Shown here one piece after another: positions 18,398-27,760 of a stretch of 64,000 bases of DNA; the first letter of the stretch is position 1; the number at the start of each line of letters is the position of its first letter. Source of the stretch: Caballeronia sp. NK8 (GTDB lineage: Bacteria > Pseudomonadota > Gammaproteobacteria > Burkholderiales > Burkholderiaceae); assembly GCF_018408855.1 (NCBI RefSeq), contig NZ_AP024325.1:1550001-1614000 (forward strand). Direction: 5' to 3'. Below the pieces are notes generated by a model, which was not told the origin of the DNA, made no database searches, and saw only the letters and a program-made list of their open reading frames with translations. A program made the position numbers and the translations under genes.

Positions 18398-20150
18398 ATG
18401 ACAACATGTAAGATACTGGCGGCATTGCCGCTGGTTGTGGTCACTCTTGCCGCGCACGCGCAACAAGCGCCGACGATCGCGGACGAAGCCGCCGCCGCTC
18501 GCGCCAACGCGCTACAGAATCAACAGGTACAACAGCAACGCGAGGCGGCCGTGCAAGCGCCCGTCGTGCGCTCGACAGTGCCGACCGATGGCGCTTTTCC
18601 GACGCTACCAAATCAGCAGCCATGTTTTCGCGTCGATGCCTTCGCGCTCGACGTTCCCGCGACGCTGCCCGACGTGATTCGCGAGAAAAGTGCCTCGGCG
18701 TTGCCGCTCGACCGGTTCGCCTTCGCGCACGCGTGGCTCGACCACTATCGCGGGCAATGTGTCGGCCGCGAAGGCGTCGCCATACTCGCCAAGGGCGTCC
18801 AGCAAACCGTGCTAAGTCGCGGCTACGTAACGACGCGCGTGCTCGTGCCCGAGCAGGACATCGCGAGCGGCACGCTCGCATTCGCGCTCGTGCCCGGCGT
18901 GAATCGCGATGTCCGCTTCGCCGAGCCCGCGACGTGGGCGTCGTGGCGCTCGGCGTTCCCGACGCGGCCCGGCGATGTGCTCAACCTGCACGACCTTGAG
19001 CAAGGCATCGAGCAAATGAAGCGGCCCGCGAGCCAGGACGCCGACATGCAAGTCGAGCCGACCGGCGCGCCCGGCGAGAGTGACGTCGTCATCTCGTTCA
19101 AGCGAGCGAAGGCTTGGACGCTCGTCGCCTCGGTCGACAACTCGGGTAGCCGCGCGACGGGCAAGCTACAAGGCAACCTGAGCCTCGGCCTCGACAATCC
19201 GCTCGGCCTGAATGACGTGTTGAGCCTCGGCGCGAATCAGGATTTGTATTTCGACGACAAGGCGCTCGGCTCGCACGGCTTTAACGGCTCGTACTCGGTG
19301 CCGTGGGGCTTCTGGACGGGCTCGCTCTTCGGCTATACGAGCACGTACTACCAGCAGATCGCGGGCGCGAGCCAGACTTTCGTGTCGAGCGGCAACGCGC
19401 AGACGGCGGGCGTCAAACTCACGCGCGGGCTGCGCCGCAGCCAAAGCGACGTGCTCGGCGCCTACATGCAACTCTCGAAACGGTTCGGGGCGAGCTTCAT
19501 CGACGATACCGAGATCGAGATTCAGCGGCGGAACAACACCTTCATCGAGGCCGGGCTCACGGATCGGCACTACATCGGCGGCGCGCAACTCGACGGCTCG
19601 CTCGCGTATCGGCAAGGGATCGGCGCACTCGGCGCGACGTCCGACGCGGCGCCCGATCCTTACCCGCCGACGCCCACGACGAAACCGGGCGATCCCACCT
19701 ATCGCTATCGCATGGCGGTGCTCGATCTCAACCTCTCGGGTCAGCCATTCCGGTACGTGACGACGTTCCACGGCCAGTATTCGCCCGATACGCTCTTCTA
19801 CGTCGACGATCGCACGATCGGCAGCCGCTACACGGTGCGCGGCTTCGACGGCGAGCAGATGCTCGCGGGCGAGCGCGGGTTTTTACTGGCGCAACGAGGT
19901 GCAAGCGCCGCTCGGGCAGTCGAGGCAATCGTTCTATGCGGGCGTCGACTACGGGCGCGTCTTTGGGCCCAATACGGCCTTTCTCGCGGGCACACAACTC
20001 GTCGGCGCCGTGGTCGGTCTGCGCGGTGGCGTCGCCTCGAAATACGGCGGATTGAGTTATGAGCTCTTCGCAGGCACGCCGCTCTACAAACCATCGGCGA
20101 TGTCGACCTCGCGCGTGACGCTCGGTTTCCAGGTCACGGCGCAACTCTGA
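18398..20150 (+). pseudogene. bcpB: TpsB outer-membrane transporter of the CDI system, frameshifted
   Basis: A FhaC/ShlB-type transporter would export the exoprotein. It has a signal peptide (ILAALPLVVVTLAAHA-QQA), an N-terminal helix region, POTRA domains (PCFRVDAFALD, VLSRGYVTTRVLVPEQDI), and a 16-strand barrel with the conserved VRGFDGE turn. At a run of five T residues (19880-19884) the frame shifts. Removing one T restores GERGFYWRNEVQAPLGQ and an otherwise normal end at 20150, about 583 residues. As read, the last 90 or so residues are replaced by arginine-rich nonsense ending at 20062, so the barrel cannot close. This is either a true loss of function or a base-calling error. Confidence 0.82.
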
Positions 20151-20260
20151 TGAGATCGGAGACAGTCGCGACGGCGCATGCGAACGTGGCGCCGAGCCGG
20201 AGCCCCAGGCATTCGCCGCCGATGCTCAAACGCCCACTCCCTTCGTGTATCCTCTCCGGC

Positions 20261-20662
20261 ATGGCGACGACCCACAAACCAACCCAAAGCGCAGCCGACA
20301 CGGACCCGGCGAACCACCCCGCCGAAGTCCGCTTTCGCATGCGAATCATGAAAGGCGAGACCATTGCGCTCGGTCCGGGCAAGGTCTCGCTGCTGGAAGC
20401 GGTGCACAAGCACGGCTCGATATCGGCGGCGGCGCGCAGCCTCGACATGTCGTACCGGCGCGCCTGGCTGCTCATCGACGAACTCAACCGCTCGCTCAAA
20501 TCGCCTGCGACGATCTCCGAGCAAGGCGGTCAAAGCGGCGGCGGCTGCGTGCTGACGCCGGTTGGCGAGAGCATCATCCGGCTTTATCGCGATGTCGAAA
20601 CGCAGGCGCAAGCGGCCTGCGCCGGGCAAATCGAATCGCTCACGAAACTGCTCAAACCTTAA
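20261..20662 (+). CDS. modE: Single-domain ModE-like molybdate regulator
   Basis: This 133-residue winged helix-turn-helix protein matches the DNA-binding half of ModE: GPGKVSLLEAVHKHGSISAA, then RSLDMSYRRAWLLIDELN and GGGCVLTPVGESIIRLYRDV. The C-terminal molybdate-binding TOBE/Mop domains are absent, so it is the short form found in many proteobacteria. I chose the ATG at 20261 because upstream codons do not look protein-like. Its 3' end overlaps the convergent DUF2325 gene by four bases. Two sites of ModE-box form occur in this window, so its likely targets include the DUF2325 gene and the molybdopterin/NifQ pair. Confidence 0.85.
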   Translation: MATTHKPTQSAADTDPANHPAEVRFRMRIMKGETIALGPGKVSLLEAVHKHGSISAAARSLDMSYRRAWLLIDELNRSLKSPATISEQGGQSGGGCVLTPVGESIIRLYRDVETQAQAACAGQIESLTKLLKP

Positions 20663-21969
20663 CCGTGACGCAGGCAGAACGCGGACGGCGGCGGCGCGCT
20701 CGCCCGCGTGTCCTGCGCGCTCGCGGCCAGCCGCGCGACGAACTCCACGAAGCTCGCGACGCTCGCCGTGCGCAGCGGTGAATATTCGACGCCATGCCGC
20801 TCGCAGACGCGCTTGAGCATGCTCATCGAATCGTGATCGATGCAGTCGACGGGAAACAGCACGACGTCGGCATTCGGCAACGCGGCGGCGAGCAAGCCCT
20901 TGCGATCCTCAATGCCGCCGTCATGGACGATCAGCTCGCCACCCGCCGCTTCCACGAGTGACTTCAGCACCGCGTTCGAATTCGGCCTTCCGCCGACATA
21001 GACGATACGTTTGCCATTCACCCATTCGACCGCGCGCCGGCGCGCGTCGGGCTGATCGTCGGCATTCAGCGTCGCGCGTTCCAGCGCCGCGCATTCGGCC
21101 TGCACGACTCTCAGCAGCGCCTGCGCTTCGCCCAGCTTGTTGCGCAACGCGCGCGTCTCGTTCTCATCGTGCTGCGCGCGCTGCTCGGCGGCGGCGCGCC
21201 GGCTCGTGTGCAGCGCAAGACGTCGCTCGCCGTCCTCGACCTTCTCGCGCAGCCGCTCGACTTCGGCTTCGAGCTGCGCCGTCGACAGGTCCGCCTTGCG
21301 ATCCGCGAGCGCGGCGAGTTGCAGCGCCTGCGCGTTCGATTGCACCAGCGACGCATCGCGCTCCATGCTCAATTCGAGCAGACGCGCCTGCTGACGGTCG
21401 AGCTTGTCCCTGAGGCCGGCGTTCTCCGCTTCGAGCGCCACGAGCCGACGGATATCCGCGCGATTCGCCGCGCCCACCAGATGCGACAGCATATGCAGTT
21501 CGCCGAACGCGGCCTGGCGCACTTCGATCGTCGCGTGCGGATGCGACATCACCGCCCAGTATGCGGGCGGGATATCGCCGGACTTGAGCGCGTCGTTCCA
21601 TAGATCGAGCAACGCCTGCGGATCGCGCGCGGCATCGAAACGGCGGATCGCGCCCGCGTAGCGCTCGTCGAGCGCCTTGTTCAGCGCCTTCGCGCCCGCG
21701 CCGCCCGCGATCGCAAGTTCGACGGCCGCATGATGAATCTCCAGATCGCTCGCGTGATGGCGGTCGAGATCGGTGAATTTCGGCACCAGCTTGCGCAGCT
21801 CGCCGGTCGAAAGACAGGTGCCGATGACCGAGCAATGCAGGTTGGCATCGAGTTCGGCAAGACGCGCGCGCCGCCGCGACGAGCGCAAATCGGCTTCGGT
21901 CGGCTGGCAGCACGCATCGCGATGTGCATGTGCGCTCGTGCGGGCAAGTTGAAACGGAGGGGGCTGCAT
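20659..21969 (-). CDS. DUF2325 domain protein
   Basis: The 436-residue cytoplasmic protein has an N-terminal helical part (about 1-190, with Cys/His positions such as LHCSVIGTCLSTGEL), a central coiled coil of roughly 140 residues rich in E, R, Q and A, and a C-terminal DUF2325 alpha/beta domain (KRIVYVGGRPNSNAVLKSLVEAAGGELIVHDGG broken over about residues 320-350, then VDCIDHDSMSMLKRVCERHG). The start at 21969 was chosen because upstream sequence is promoter-like. A ModE-type operator lies 64 bases upstream, so molybdate or the adjacent ModE probably controls it. The biochemical function of DUF2325 is unknown to me. Confidence 0.8.
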   Translation of the reverse strand: MQPPPFQLARTSAHAHRDACCQPTEADLRSSRRRARLAELDANLHCSVIGTCLSTGELRKLVPKFTDLDRHHASDLEIHHAAVELAIAGGAGAKALNKALDERYAGAIRRFDAARDPQALLDLWNDALKSGDIPPAYWAVMSHPHATIEVRQAAFGELHMLSHLVGAANRADIRRLVALEAENAGLRDKLDRQQARLLELSMERDASLVQSNAQALQLAALADRKADLSTAQLEAEVERLREKVEDGERRLALHTSRRAAAEQRAQHDENETRALRNKLGEAQALLRVVQAECAALERATLNADDQPDARRRAVEWVNGKRIVYVGGRPNSNAVLKSLVEAAGGELIVHDGGIEDRKGLLAAALPNADVVLFPVDCIDHDSMSMLKRVCERHGVEYSPLRTASVASFVEFVARLAASAQDTRASAPPPSAFCLRHG

Positions 21970-22032
21970 GGTCACCTCGTGCTCGATCGGCTGGGCCGGA
22001 AGGTGTGCTCTGGGTCGGTCAAACGCGTGCTT

Positions 22033-22056
22033 CGTAATATACCACTGAATATAACG
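22033..22056. promoter_or_regulatory. ModE-type molybdate operator upstream of the DUF2325 gene
   Basis: CGTAATATA, seven bases, then ATATAACG. Both half-sites are identical to those at 5828-5851, with the same spacing but a different spacer. The site lies in the 238-base divergent gap between the DUF2325 gene (start 64 bases away) and lpdA (start 152 bases away). It is much closer to the former, where it could cover the promoter. Confidence 0.72.
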
Positions 22057-22207
22057 ACGACGAAAAGACGGATCGACGTCCGCGCCGCTTGCCGGGCGCG
22101 CGGTCCGGACAGGGCGTATCCTACGACTTCGGCGCGCCGGGGCCGGCCTCGGCGGGGCCGCGTCCACGTTTCCAATCGCGAGAAAATCGCTTACAAGGAG
22201 AATCTGA

Positions 22208-23980
22208 ATGGCCAGGATTGAAGTCAAGGTTCCGCAGCTTTCCGAATCCGTCACCGAAGCGACGATGTTGCCGTGGAAGAAGAAAGCGGGCGACGCCGTG
22301 GCGCAAGACGAAATCCTCGTCGAACTGGAAACGGACAAGGTCGTGCTGGAAGTGCCCGCGCCCTCGGCGGGCACGCTCGCGGAAGTCGTGAAGCAGGCTG
22401 GCGAGATCGTTCACGCGGACGAAGTGCTCGCCATCATCGATACCGAAGCGAAAGCGTCCGCCGCCGCGCCTGCGCCCGCGCCGGAAAAACCCGCCGCACA
22501 ACCCGCCGCGCAAACCACGGCACAATCCACGCCCGCCGCCGCGTCAGGCCAGAAGGCCGACTTCGATGTGATCGTGATCGGCTCCGGCCCCGGCGGCTAC
22601 ATCGCCGCGATCCGCGCCGCGCAGCTCGGCCGCAAGGTCGCGTGCGTCGAGGAATGGATCAACCACGCCGGCAAGCCGAAGCTCGGCGGAACGTGCCTCA
22701 ACGTGGGCTGCATTCCGTCGAAGGCGCTGCTGGCGTCGAGCGAGCAATTCGAGAAGGCGCAGCTCCATTTCGGCGATCTCGGCATCAACATGGACAACCT
22801 TTCTGTCGACGTCGACAAAATGGTCGGGCGCAAGGAAGCGATCGTCGAAAAGATCACGGGCGGCGTCGAATTCCTGTTCCGCAAGAACAAGATCACGTGG
22901 CTCAAGGGTCACGGCAAGCTCGCGGGCAAGGACGGCGCGAACTTCAAAATCGACGTGAGCGGCGACGGCAAGACCGAAAGCCATACCGCGCAACACGTGA
23001 TCATCGCGACGGGCTCGAAGGCGCGTCATCTGCCGGACGTGCCGGTCGACAACAAGTCCGTCTCCGACAACGAAGGCGCGCTCGCCTTCACGTCCGTGCC
23101 GAAAAAGCTCGCCGTGATCGGCGCGGGCGTGATCGGCCTCGAACTCGGCTCGGTGTGGCGCAGGCTCGGCGCAGAAGTGACGATTCTCGAAGCGCTGCCC
23201 GAATTCCTCGGCACGACCGACACCGCGCTGCAAAAGGAAGCCGCGAAGCTCTTCAAGAAGCAGGGACTGACGATTCACCTCGGCGTGAAGATCGATGACG
23301 TGAAAACCACCGATTCGAGCGTTGCCATTTCCTACAAGGACAAGGACGGCAACGCGCAGACGCTCGATGCGGACCGCCTGATCGTGTCGATAGGCCGCGT
23401 GCCGAACACGGACGATCTCGGCCTCGATTCGATTGGCCTTTCAGCCGACGAGCGCGGCTTCATTCCCGTCGACGGTCATTGCGCGACGAAAGTCCCGAAC
23501 GTCTACGCGATCGGCGATGTCGTGCGCGGCCCGATGCTCGCGCACAAGGCCGAGGACGAAGGCGTGCTGGTGGCGGAAATCATCGACGGGCAGAAGCCGC
23601 ACATCGACTACAACTGCATTCCGTGGGTGATCTACACGCATCCGGAAATCGCGTGGGTCGGGCAGACGGAGCAGGCGCTGAAAGCGGCGGGCCGCGAAAC
23701 CAAGGCCGGCCAGTTCCCGATGATGGCGAACGGCCGCGCGATGGGCATCGGCGAGACGGACGGCTTCATCAAGATCATCGCCGATGCGAAAACCGACGAG
23801 ATTCTCGGCGTGCATATCATCTCGGCGAACGCGTCGGATCTGATCGCCGAAGCGGTAGTCGCGATGGAATTCAAGGCGGCGAGCGAAGATCTCGGGCGCA
23901 TTTGCCATCCGCATCCTTCATTGTCTGAAGTGATGCGGGAGGCGGCGCTCGCGGTGGACAAGCGGGCGTTGAATATCTGA
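22208..23980 (+). CDS. lpdA: Dihydrolipoyl dehydrogenase (E3) with N-terminal lipoyl domain
   Basis: This 590-residue flavoenzyme reoxidises dihydrolipoamide in 2-oxoacid dehydrogenase complexes, passing electrons to NAD. Residues 1-80 form a lipoyl domain with the target lysine in [11 protein letters not shown] (Lys44). An Ala/Pro linker of about 35 residues follows, then the FAD motif GSGPGGY (126-131), the redox disulfide CLNVGC (Cys163, Cys168), the NAD motif [11 protein letters not shown], and the catalytic HPHPSLSE near the end. The ribosome site is AAGGAGAA. The lipoyl domain reads more like that of 2-oxoglutarate E2 ([10 protein letters not shown]) than pyruvate E2. No E1 or E2 gene is adjacent, so its complex cannot be assigned from this window. 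Confidence 0.93.
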   Translation: MARIEVKVPQLSESVTEATMLPWKKKAGDAVAQDEILVELETDKVVLEVPAPSAGTLAEVVKQAGEIVHADEVLAIIDTEAKASAAAPAPAPEKPAAQPAAQTTAQSTPAAASGQKADFDVIVIGSGPGGYIAAIRAAQLGRKVACVEEWINHAGKPKLGGTCLNVGCIPSKALLASSEQFEKAQLHFGDLGINMDNLSVDVDKMVGRKEAIVEKITGGVEFLFRKNKITWLKGHGKLAGKDGANFKIDVSGDGKTESHTAQHVIIATGSKARHLPDVPVDNKSVSDNEGALAFTSVPKKLAVIGAGVIGLELGSVWRRLGAEVTILEALPEFLGTTDTALQKEAAKLFKKQGLTIHLGVKIDDVKTTDSSVAISYKDKDGNAQTLDADRLIVSIGRVPNTDDLGLDSIGLSADERGFIPVDGHCATKVPNVYAIGDVVRGPMLAHKAEDEGVLVAEIIDGQKPHIDYNCIPWVIYTHPEIAWVGQTEQALKAAGRETKAGQFPMMANGRAMGIGETDGFIKIIADAKTDEILGVHIISANASDLIAEAVVAMEFKAASEDLGRICHPHPSLSEVMREAALAVDKRALNI

Positions 23981-23983
23981 CGC

Positions 23984-26900
23984 TCAAACGCGCCGCGGCA
24001 TCCACACCCGCAACAGCGAGTAAAGCCGGTCGACGTCGATCGGCTTCGCCAGATAATCGCTCGCGCCCGCCGCGAGACATTGCTCCTGATCGTCCTTCAT
24101 CGCCTTCGCCGTGATCGCGATGACCGGCAGCTTCCTGAACCGCGGGTCCGCGCGGATGCGCCGCGTCGCTTCGAGTCCGTCCATTCCGGGCATCATCACG
24201 TCCATCAACACGATGTCGATGTCCGGATTGCTGTCGAGCGTTTCGATCGCCTCGAAACCGTTGCGGCCGATATCCACCTTCAAACCCTGATGCTCCAGCG
24301 CGCTCGATAGCGAGAAGATGTTGCGGATATCGTCATCGACGAGCAGCACGCGGCGGCCGTCGAGGACGCGATCGCGCGAGCGCGAGACGTGCAGCATCGC
24401 CTGACGGTCCGCCGACAGATCCGTCTCGACCTTGTGCAGGAACAGCGTCACTTCGTCGAGCAGGCGCTCCGGCGAACGCGCGCCCTTGATGATGATCGAC
24501 TGCGAATAGCGCATCAGTTCGGCTTCCTCATCATGCGTGAGGCTGCGTCCCGTGTAGACGATCACGGGCGGGAACGAGTACGAATCCGTCGCGGCCATCT
24601 GGCGCAGCAGGTCGCCGCCCTGCATGTCGGGCAGCTTCAAATCGATGATCATGCAATCGAAGATCGTCGTCTTCAGCAAGTCGAGCGCGTCGCGGCCGAA
24701 CTCGACCGGCGTGATTTCCACGTCGGCATCGCTGATCAGTTCGACGATGCTCTGACGCTGCCGCGCATCGTCCTCGACGAGCAGCACACGCTTGATCTTC
24801 TGGCTGCTCTTCTCTTCGAGCCGCTGGAAGATCGCCGTCAGTTGCTCGCGCGTGGTCGGCTTCACCGCGTAGCCGATCGCGCCGAGATGCAGCGCGGCCT
24901 CGCTTCTGTCCGACCCCGACACGACATGCACCGGAATATGCCGCGTCGCCGGATTCGCCTTCAGTTCCTGCAACAGCACGAGGCCCGAGCGGTCCGGCAA
25001 GCCGATGTCCAGCAGGATCGCGTTCGGCGCGCTGTCCCGCGCAAGCCTGAGCGCCTCGCGCGCGGTGCCGCTGACGATGCAGCGATAACCCAGTTCGTGC
25101 GCGAGATCGAACAGCACTTGCGCAAAGTCCGGTTCGTCTTCGACCACGAGAACGAGACGGCGGCCGGGTGCGCTATCGGCGCGGTCGTCGTCGATCACAT
25201 GCGCGACTTCGACAGGCTCGGACAGCGCTTCATCGACGAGGAGCGGCGCGGGTGCAGGCGCGGGCGCCTGCACTTCGGCGCCGGACGGCGCGGCGCCATC
25301 GTAGGCGACTGGCATCGTCAGCGTGAACGTGCTGCCCATACCCTGCGTGCTGCGCACGCTGATCGAACCGCCGAGCAGATGCGCGAGACTGCGCGAAATC
25401 GACAGGCCGAGGCCCGTGCCGCCATAGTGACGGCTCGTGGTGCCGTCGGCTTGCTGGAACGCTTCGAAGATCGCCTGCTGCTGGTCTGGCGCAATGCCGA
25501 TGCCGGTATCGGTCACGACGAACTGCACCGCGCCCTCACCGGCCGCCTTGAGCGCGAGCGACACCGCACCCGCATCCGTGAATTTCACCGCGTTCGACAG
25601 CAGGTTCTTCAGAATCTGCTCGAGCCGCCGGAAGTCGGTGGTGAGCGTCGGATAGTCGTCGATCTCGCTGCGCAGTTCGAGCCTGAGCTTCTTCTGCCGC
25701 GCGAGCGGCTCGAAGGTGCGCGCAAGCGACTCCATGATCCTCTGCAGGGGCACGTCCTCGATATGCAGATCGAGCTTGCCCGCCTCCACCTTCGAGAGAT
25801 CGAGAATATCGTTGATGAGATTGAGCAGATCGTTGCCCGCGGAATAGATCGTCTGCGCGTACTTGATCTGATCGTTCGTGAGGTTGCCGGTCTTGTTCTC
25901 GGACAGCAGTTTCGCGAGGATCAGCGAACTGTTGAGCGGCGTGCGCAACTCGTGCGACATGTTCGCGAGAAACTCGGATTTGTAACGGCTCGCGCGCTGC
26001 AGCGCTTCGGCGCGCGATTCGAGTTCGCCTTGCGCGGCGTTGAGCGCGACGTTGCGCTCGTCGAGCACGCGCGCCTGTTCCGCGAGCTGATCGTTGGTCT
26101 GCTCGAGTTCCGACTTCTGGTTCGCGAGATACGCCTGCGCCTGCGAAAGCGCCGTGGTCTGCTGCTCGAGTTCCTCGTTGGTCGTGCGCAGTTCTTCCTG
26201 CTGCATCTGCAGTTCTTCGTTCAGCTGCTGCGTTTCTTCGAGCACGCGTTGCAGCCGCTCGCGATACTGCGCCGCCTCGACGAAATCGCCGATATTGCCC
26301 GCGATCATCTTCAGGAACTGCTGGTCGCGCTCGGTCAGCGTGTGCATCGCGCCGAGCTCGATCGCGCCGTTCGCCCGGCCTTCGTTTTCGATCGGCATGA
26401 TGGCGAGGCTCGCGGGCGCGCTCGCGCCGAGCGCCGAGGTCACCTTCCAGTAGCCGGCGGGGACATCGTTCAGACTCGTCAGCTTGCGCGCGTGCACCGC
26501 CTGCCCGACGAGGCTCTTCACGCCCGCGAGCGATTCGGGAACCGGCGCGCTGTCGGGATCGAAGCCGAAGCTCGCGGTGCGCTTCAGCGCGCCATCGTCC
26601 TCGCGCACGTAGAACGCGCCCATCGACACCTTCAGGTAGTCCGCGAGGAAGTCGAGAATCGTCTGGCACAGCTCGCCGAGCGATTGCCGGCCGATCACCC
26701 GCTCGGCGAGCTGCGTCTGCCCGTCGCGCAGCCACGCCTGCTCCTGCAACGCGCGCGTCTGCCGCTCCTGCTCGCCGATCGCGGCGCCGAAGGCGTTGGA
26801 AAGCTGCATCAATTCGCGCCTGCCGAAGATCGCGAGGCTCACCGAGAGCGTCAGGCTCAGGATCAGGAACACGACGACGGTGATGGTCGTCAGTTGCCGC

Positions 26901-27439
26901 GCGGACTCGATGCGCTGCAAGCGCAAGGTCTGCTCGATGTTGAGAAACGCGGCAAGCTCGCGCTCCGTTTCCGCGCGCTCCGCCGAACCGCGGCCCGCGC
27001 GCACGAGCGCGCCGGAATCCAGATTGCGGCGGCGCGCGTCGATGAGATTCTCAGCAACCTTGTCCCATTGCGCCTGCAACGCGCGTACGCGGATCAGGCG
27101 GTCCACTTGCGGCGCGTTGTCGGAGACGAGTTCGGCGAGCGTGTCGATATCGGCGGCGAGTTTGGGCTTCGCGGTGTCGTAGGGCGCGAGAAACGCATCG
27201 TCGCCGGTGATCAGATAGCCGCGGATCGCGCTTTCCTTCTCGCTGACGAGCCGGCCGATTTCCTGCGCATTGCCGATGACGCGCTCCGAATGCTCGACCC
27301 AGTTGATCCCGGAAAGCAGATACAGCACGAGCGCGACGAACGCGACCGCCGTGACGAGGCCGGTGCCGAGCGGCAGCGCGATGTTGCGAAAGAGAATGCG
27401 ACGAAAACTTGCCTCGTCGACGCCGGACCGCAATGGCAT
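23984..27439 (-). CDS. Hybrid sensor histidine kinase: CHASE3-GAF-HisKA-HATPase with three receiver domains
   Basis: The product has 1151 residues. A transmembrane helix (about 20-42) and a second (about 185-205) bracket a periplasmic CHASE3 domain (AIRGYLITGDDAFL). A GAF domain occupies about 245-400 and a long coiled coil about 395-485. The HisKA H-box is MSHELRTPLNS, and the ATPase has the G boxes DTGIGIAPDQQ and GGTGLGLSIS. Three receivers follow (LLDIGLPD, IIDLKLPD, VLMDVMMPGMDG), each with its phospho-acceptor Asp. There is no output domain, so the signal must pass to a separate response regulator or phosphotransfer protein not found nearby. It is divergent from the type I secretion operon; any regulatory link is conjecture. 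Confidence 0.9.
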   Translation of the reverse strand: MPLRSGVDEASFRRILFRNIALPLGTGLVTAVAFVALVLYLLSGINWVEHSERVIGNAQEIGRLVSEKESAIRGYLITGDDAFLAPYDTAKPKLAADIDTLAELVSDNAPQVDRLIRVRALQAQWDKVAENLIDARRRNLDSGALVRAGRGSAERAETERELAAFLNIEQTLRLQRIESARQLTTITVVVFLILSLTLSVSLAIFGRRELMQLSNAFGAAIGEQERQTRALQEQAWLRDGQTQLAERVIGRQSLGELCQTILDFLADYLKVSMGAFYVREDDGALKRTASFGFDPDSAPVPESLAGVKSLVGQAVHARKLTSLNDVPAGYWKVTSALGASAPASLAIMPIENEGRANGAIELGAMHTLTERDQQFLKMIAGNIGDFVEAAQYRERLQRVLEETQQLNEELQMQQEELRTTNEELEQQTTALSQAQAYLANQKSELEQTNDQLAEQARVLDERNVALNAAQGELESRAEALQRASRYKSEFLANMSHELRTPLNSSLILAKLLSENKTGNLTNDQIKYAQTIYSAGNDLLNLINDILDLSKVEAGKLDLHIEDVPLQRIMESLARTFEPLARQKKLRLELRSEIDDYPTLTTDFRRLEQILKNLLSNAVKFTDAGAVSLALKAAGEGAVQFVVTDTGIGIAPDQQQAIFEAFQQADGTTSRHYGGTGLGLSISRSLAHLLGGSISVRSTQGMGSTFTLTMPVAYDGAAPSGAEVQAPAPAPAPLLVDEALSEPVEVAHVIDDDRADSAPGRRLVLVVEDEPDFAQVLFDLAHELGYRCIVSGTAREALRLARDSAPNAILLDIGLPDRSGLVLLQELKANPATRHIPVHVVSGSDRSEAALHLGAIGYAVKPTTREQLTAIFQRLEEKSSQKIKRVLLVEDDARQRQSIVELISDADVEITPVEFGRDALDLLKTTIFDCMIIDLKLPDMQGGDLLRQMAATDSYSFPPVIVYTGRSLTHDEEAELMRYSQSIIIKGARSPERLLDEVTLFLHKVETDLSADRQAMLHVSRSRDRVLDGRRVLLVDDDIRNIFSLSSALEHQGLKVDIGRNGFEAIETLDSNPDIDIVLMDVMMPGMDGLEATRRIRADPRFRKLPVIAITAKAMKDDQEQCLAAGASDYLAKPIDVDRLYSLLRVWMPRRV

Positions 27440-27760
27440 GGACAGCTCCGATTTAGGGTTGTTTTTTTGAGATGCTCGCGAAGGGTAGCACTGTATCGCT
27501 TTTCGGCACGGTCGCTCAGGTAGTCAACCGAATTGGCGCATTTTCTCCCTTGCAGTTGTCATGCATGAAAACGCATTCATTACATGTGTATTACTGCATT
27601 ATTACCAAAAAATTAACTCGCTTTAGGAATGCGTCTTTTTGATGCATCCCTTCAGATTTTGCTTAATTCCCATCTGCCTCGGTTGTCCTAACAAACCTCG
27701 CCGAATATTCTCGCAAGGGAGGCACCGCTGCAAAAAAGCAATTTGAATAAGCATGACCAA
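27440..27760. other. AT-rich divergent intergenic region
   Basis: No gene is seen here. The stretch from about 27540 to 27700 is strikingly AT-rich for this genome and carries several related motifs (GCATGAAAACGCATTC, GGAATGCGTC, GATGCATCCC). It must hold the promoters of the leftward kinase and the rightward secretion operon. I could not place -10/-35 elements with confidence. GGGAGG at 27717-27722 is too far from the ATG at 27761 to be its ribosome site, unless translation begins at the in-frame CTG 27728 or TTG 27743. Confidence 0.5.

Noticed and set aside
24389..27523. A 1044-codon plus-strand frame opposite the hybrid kinase
   Set aside because: The sense strand encodes clear kinase and receiver motifs. 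The opposite frame is R/E/L/H-rich low-information sequence with no domain.
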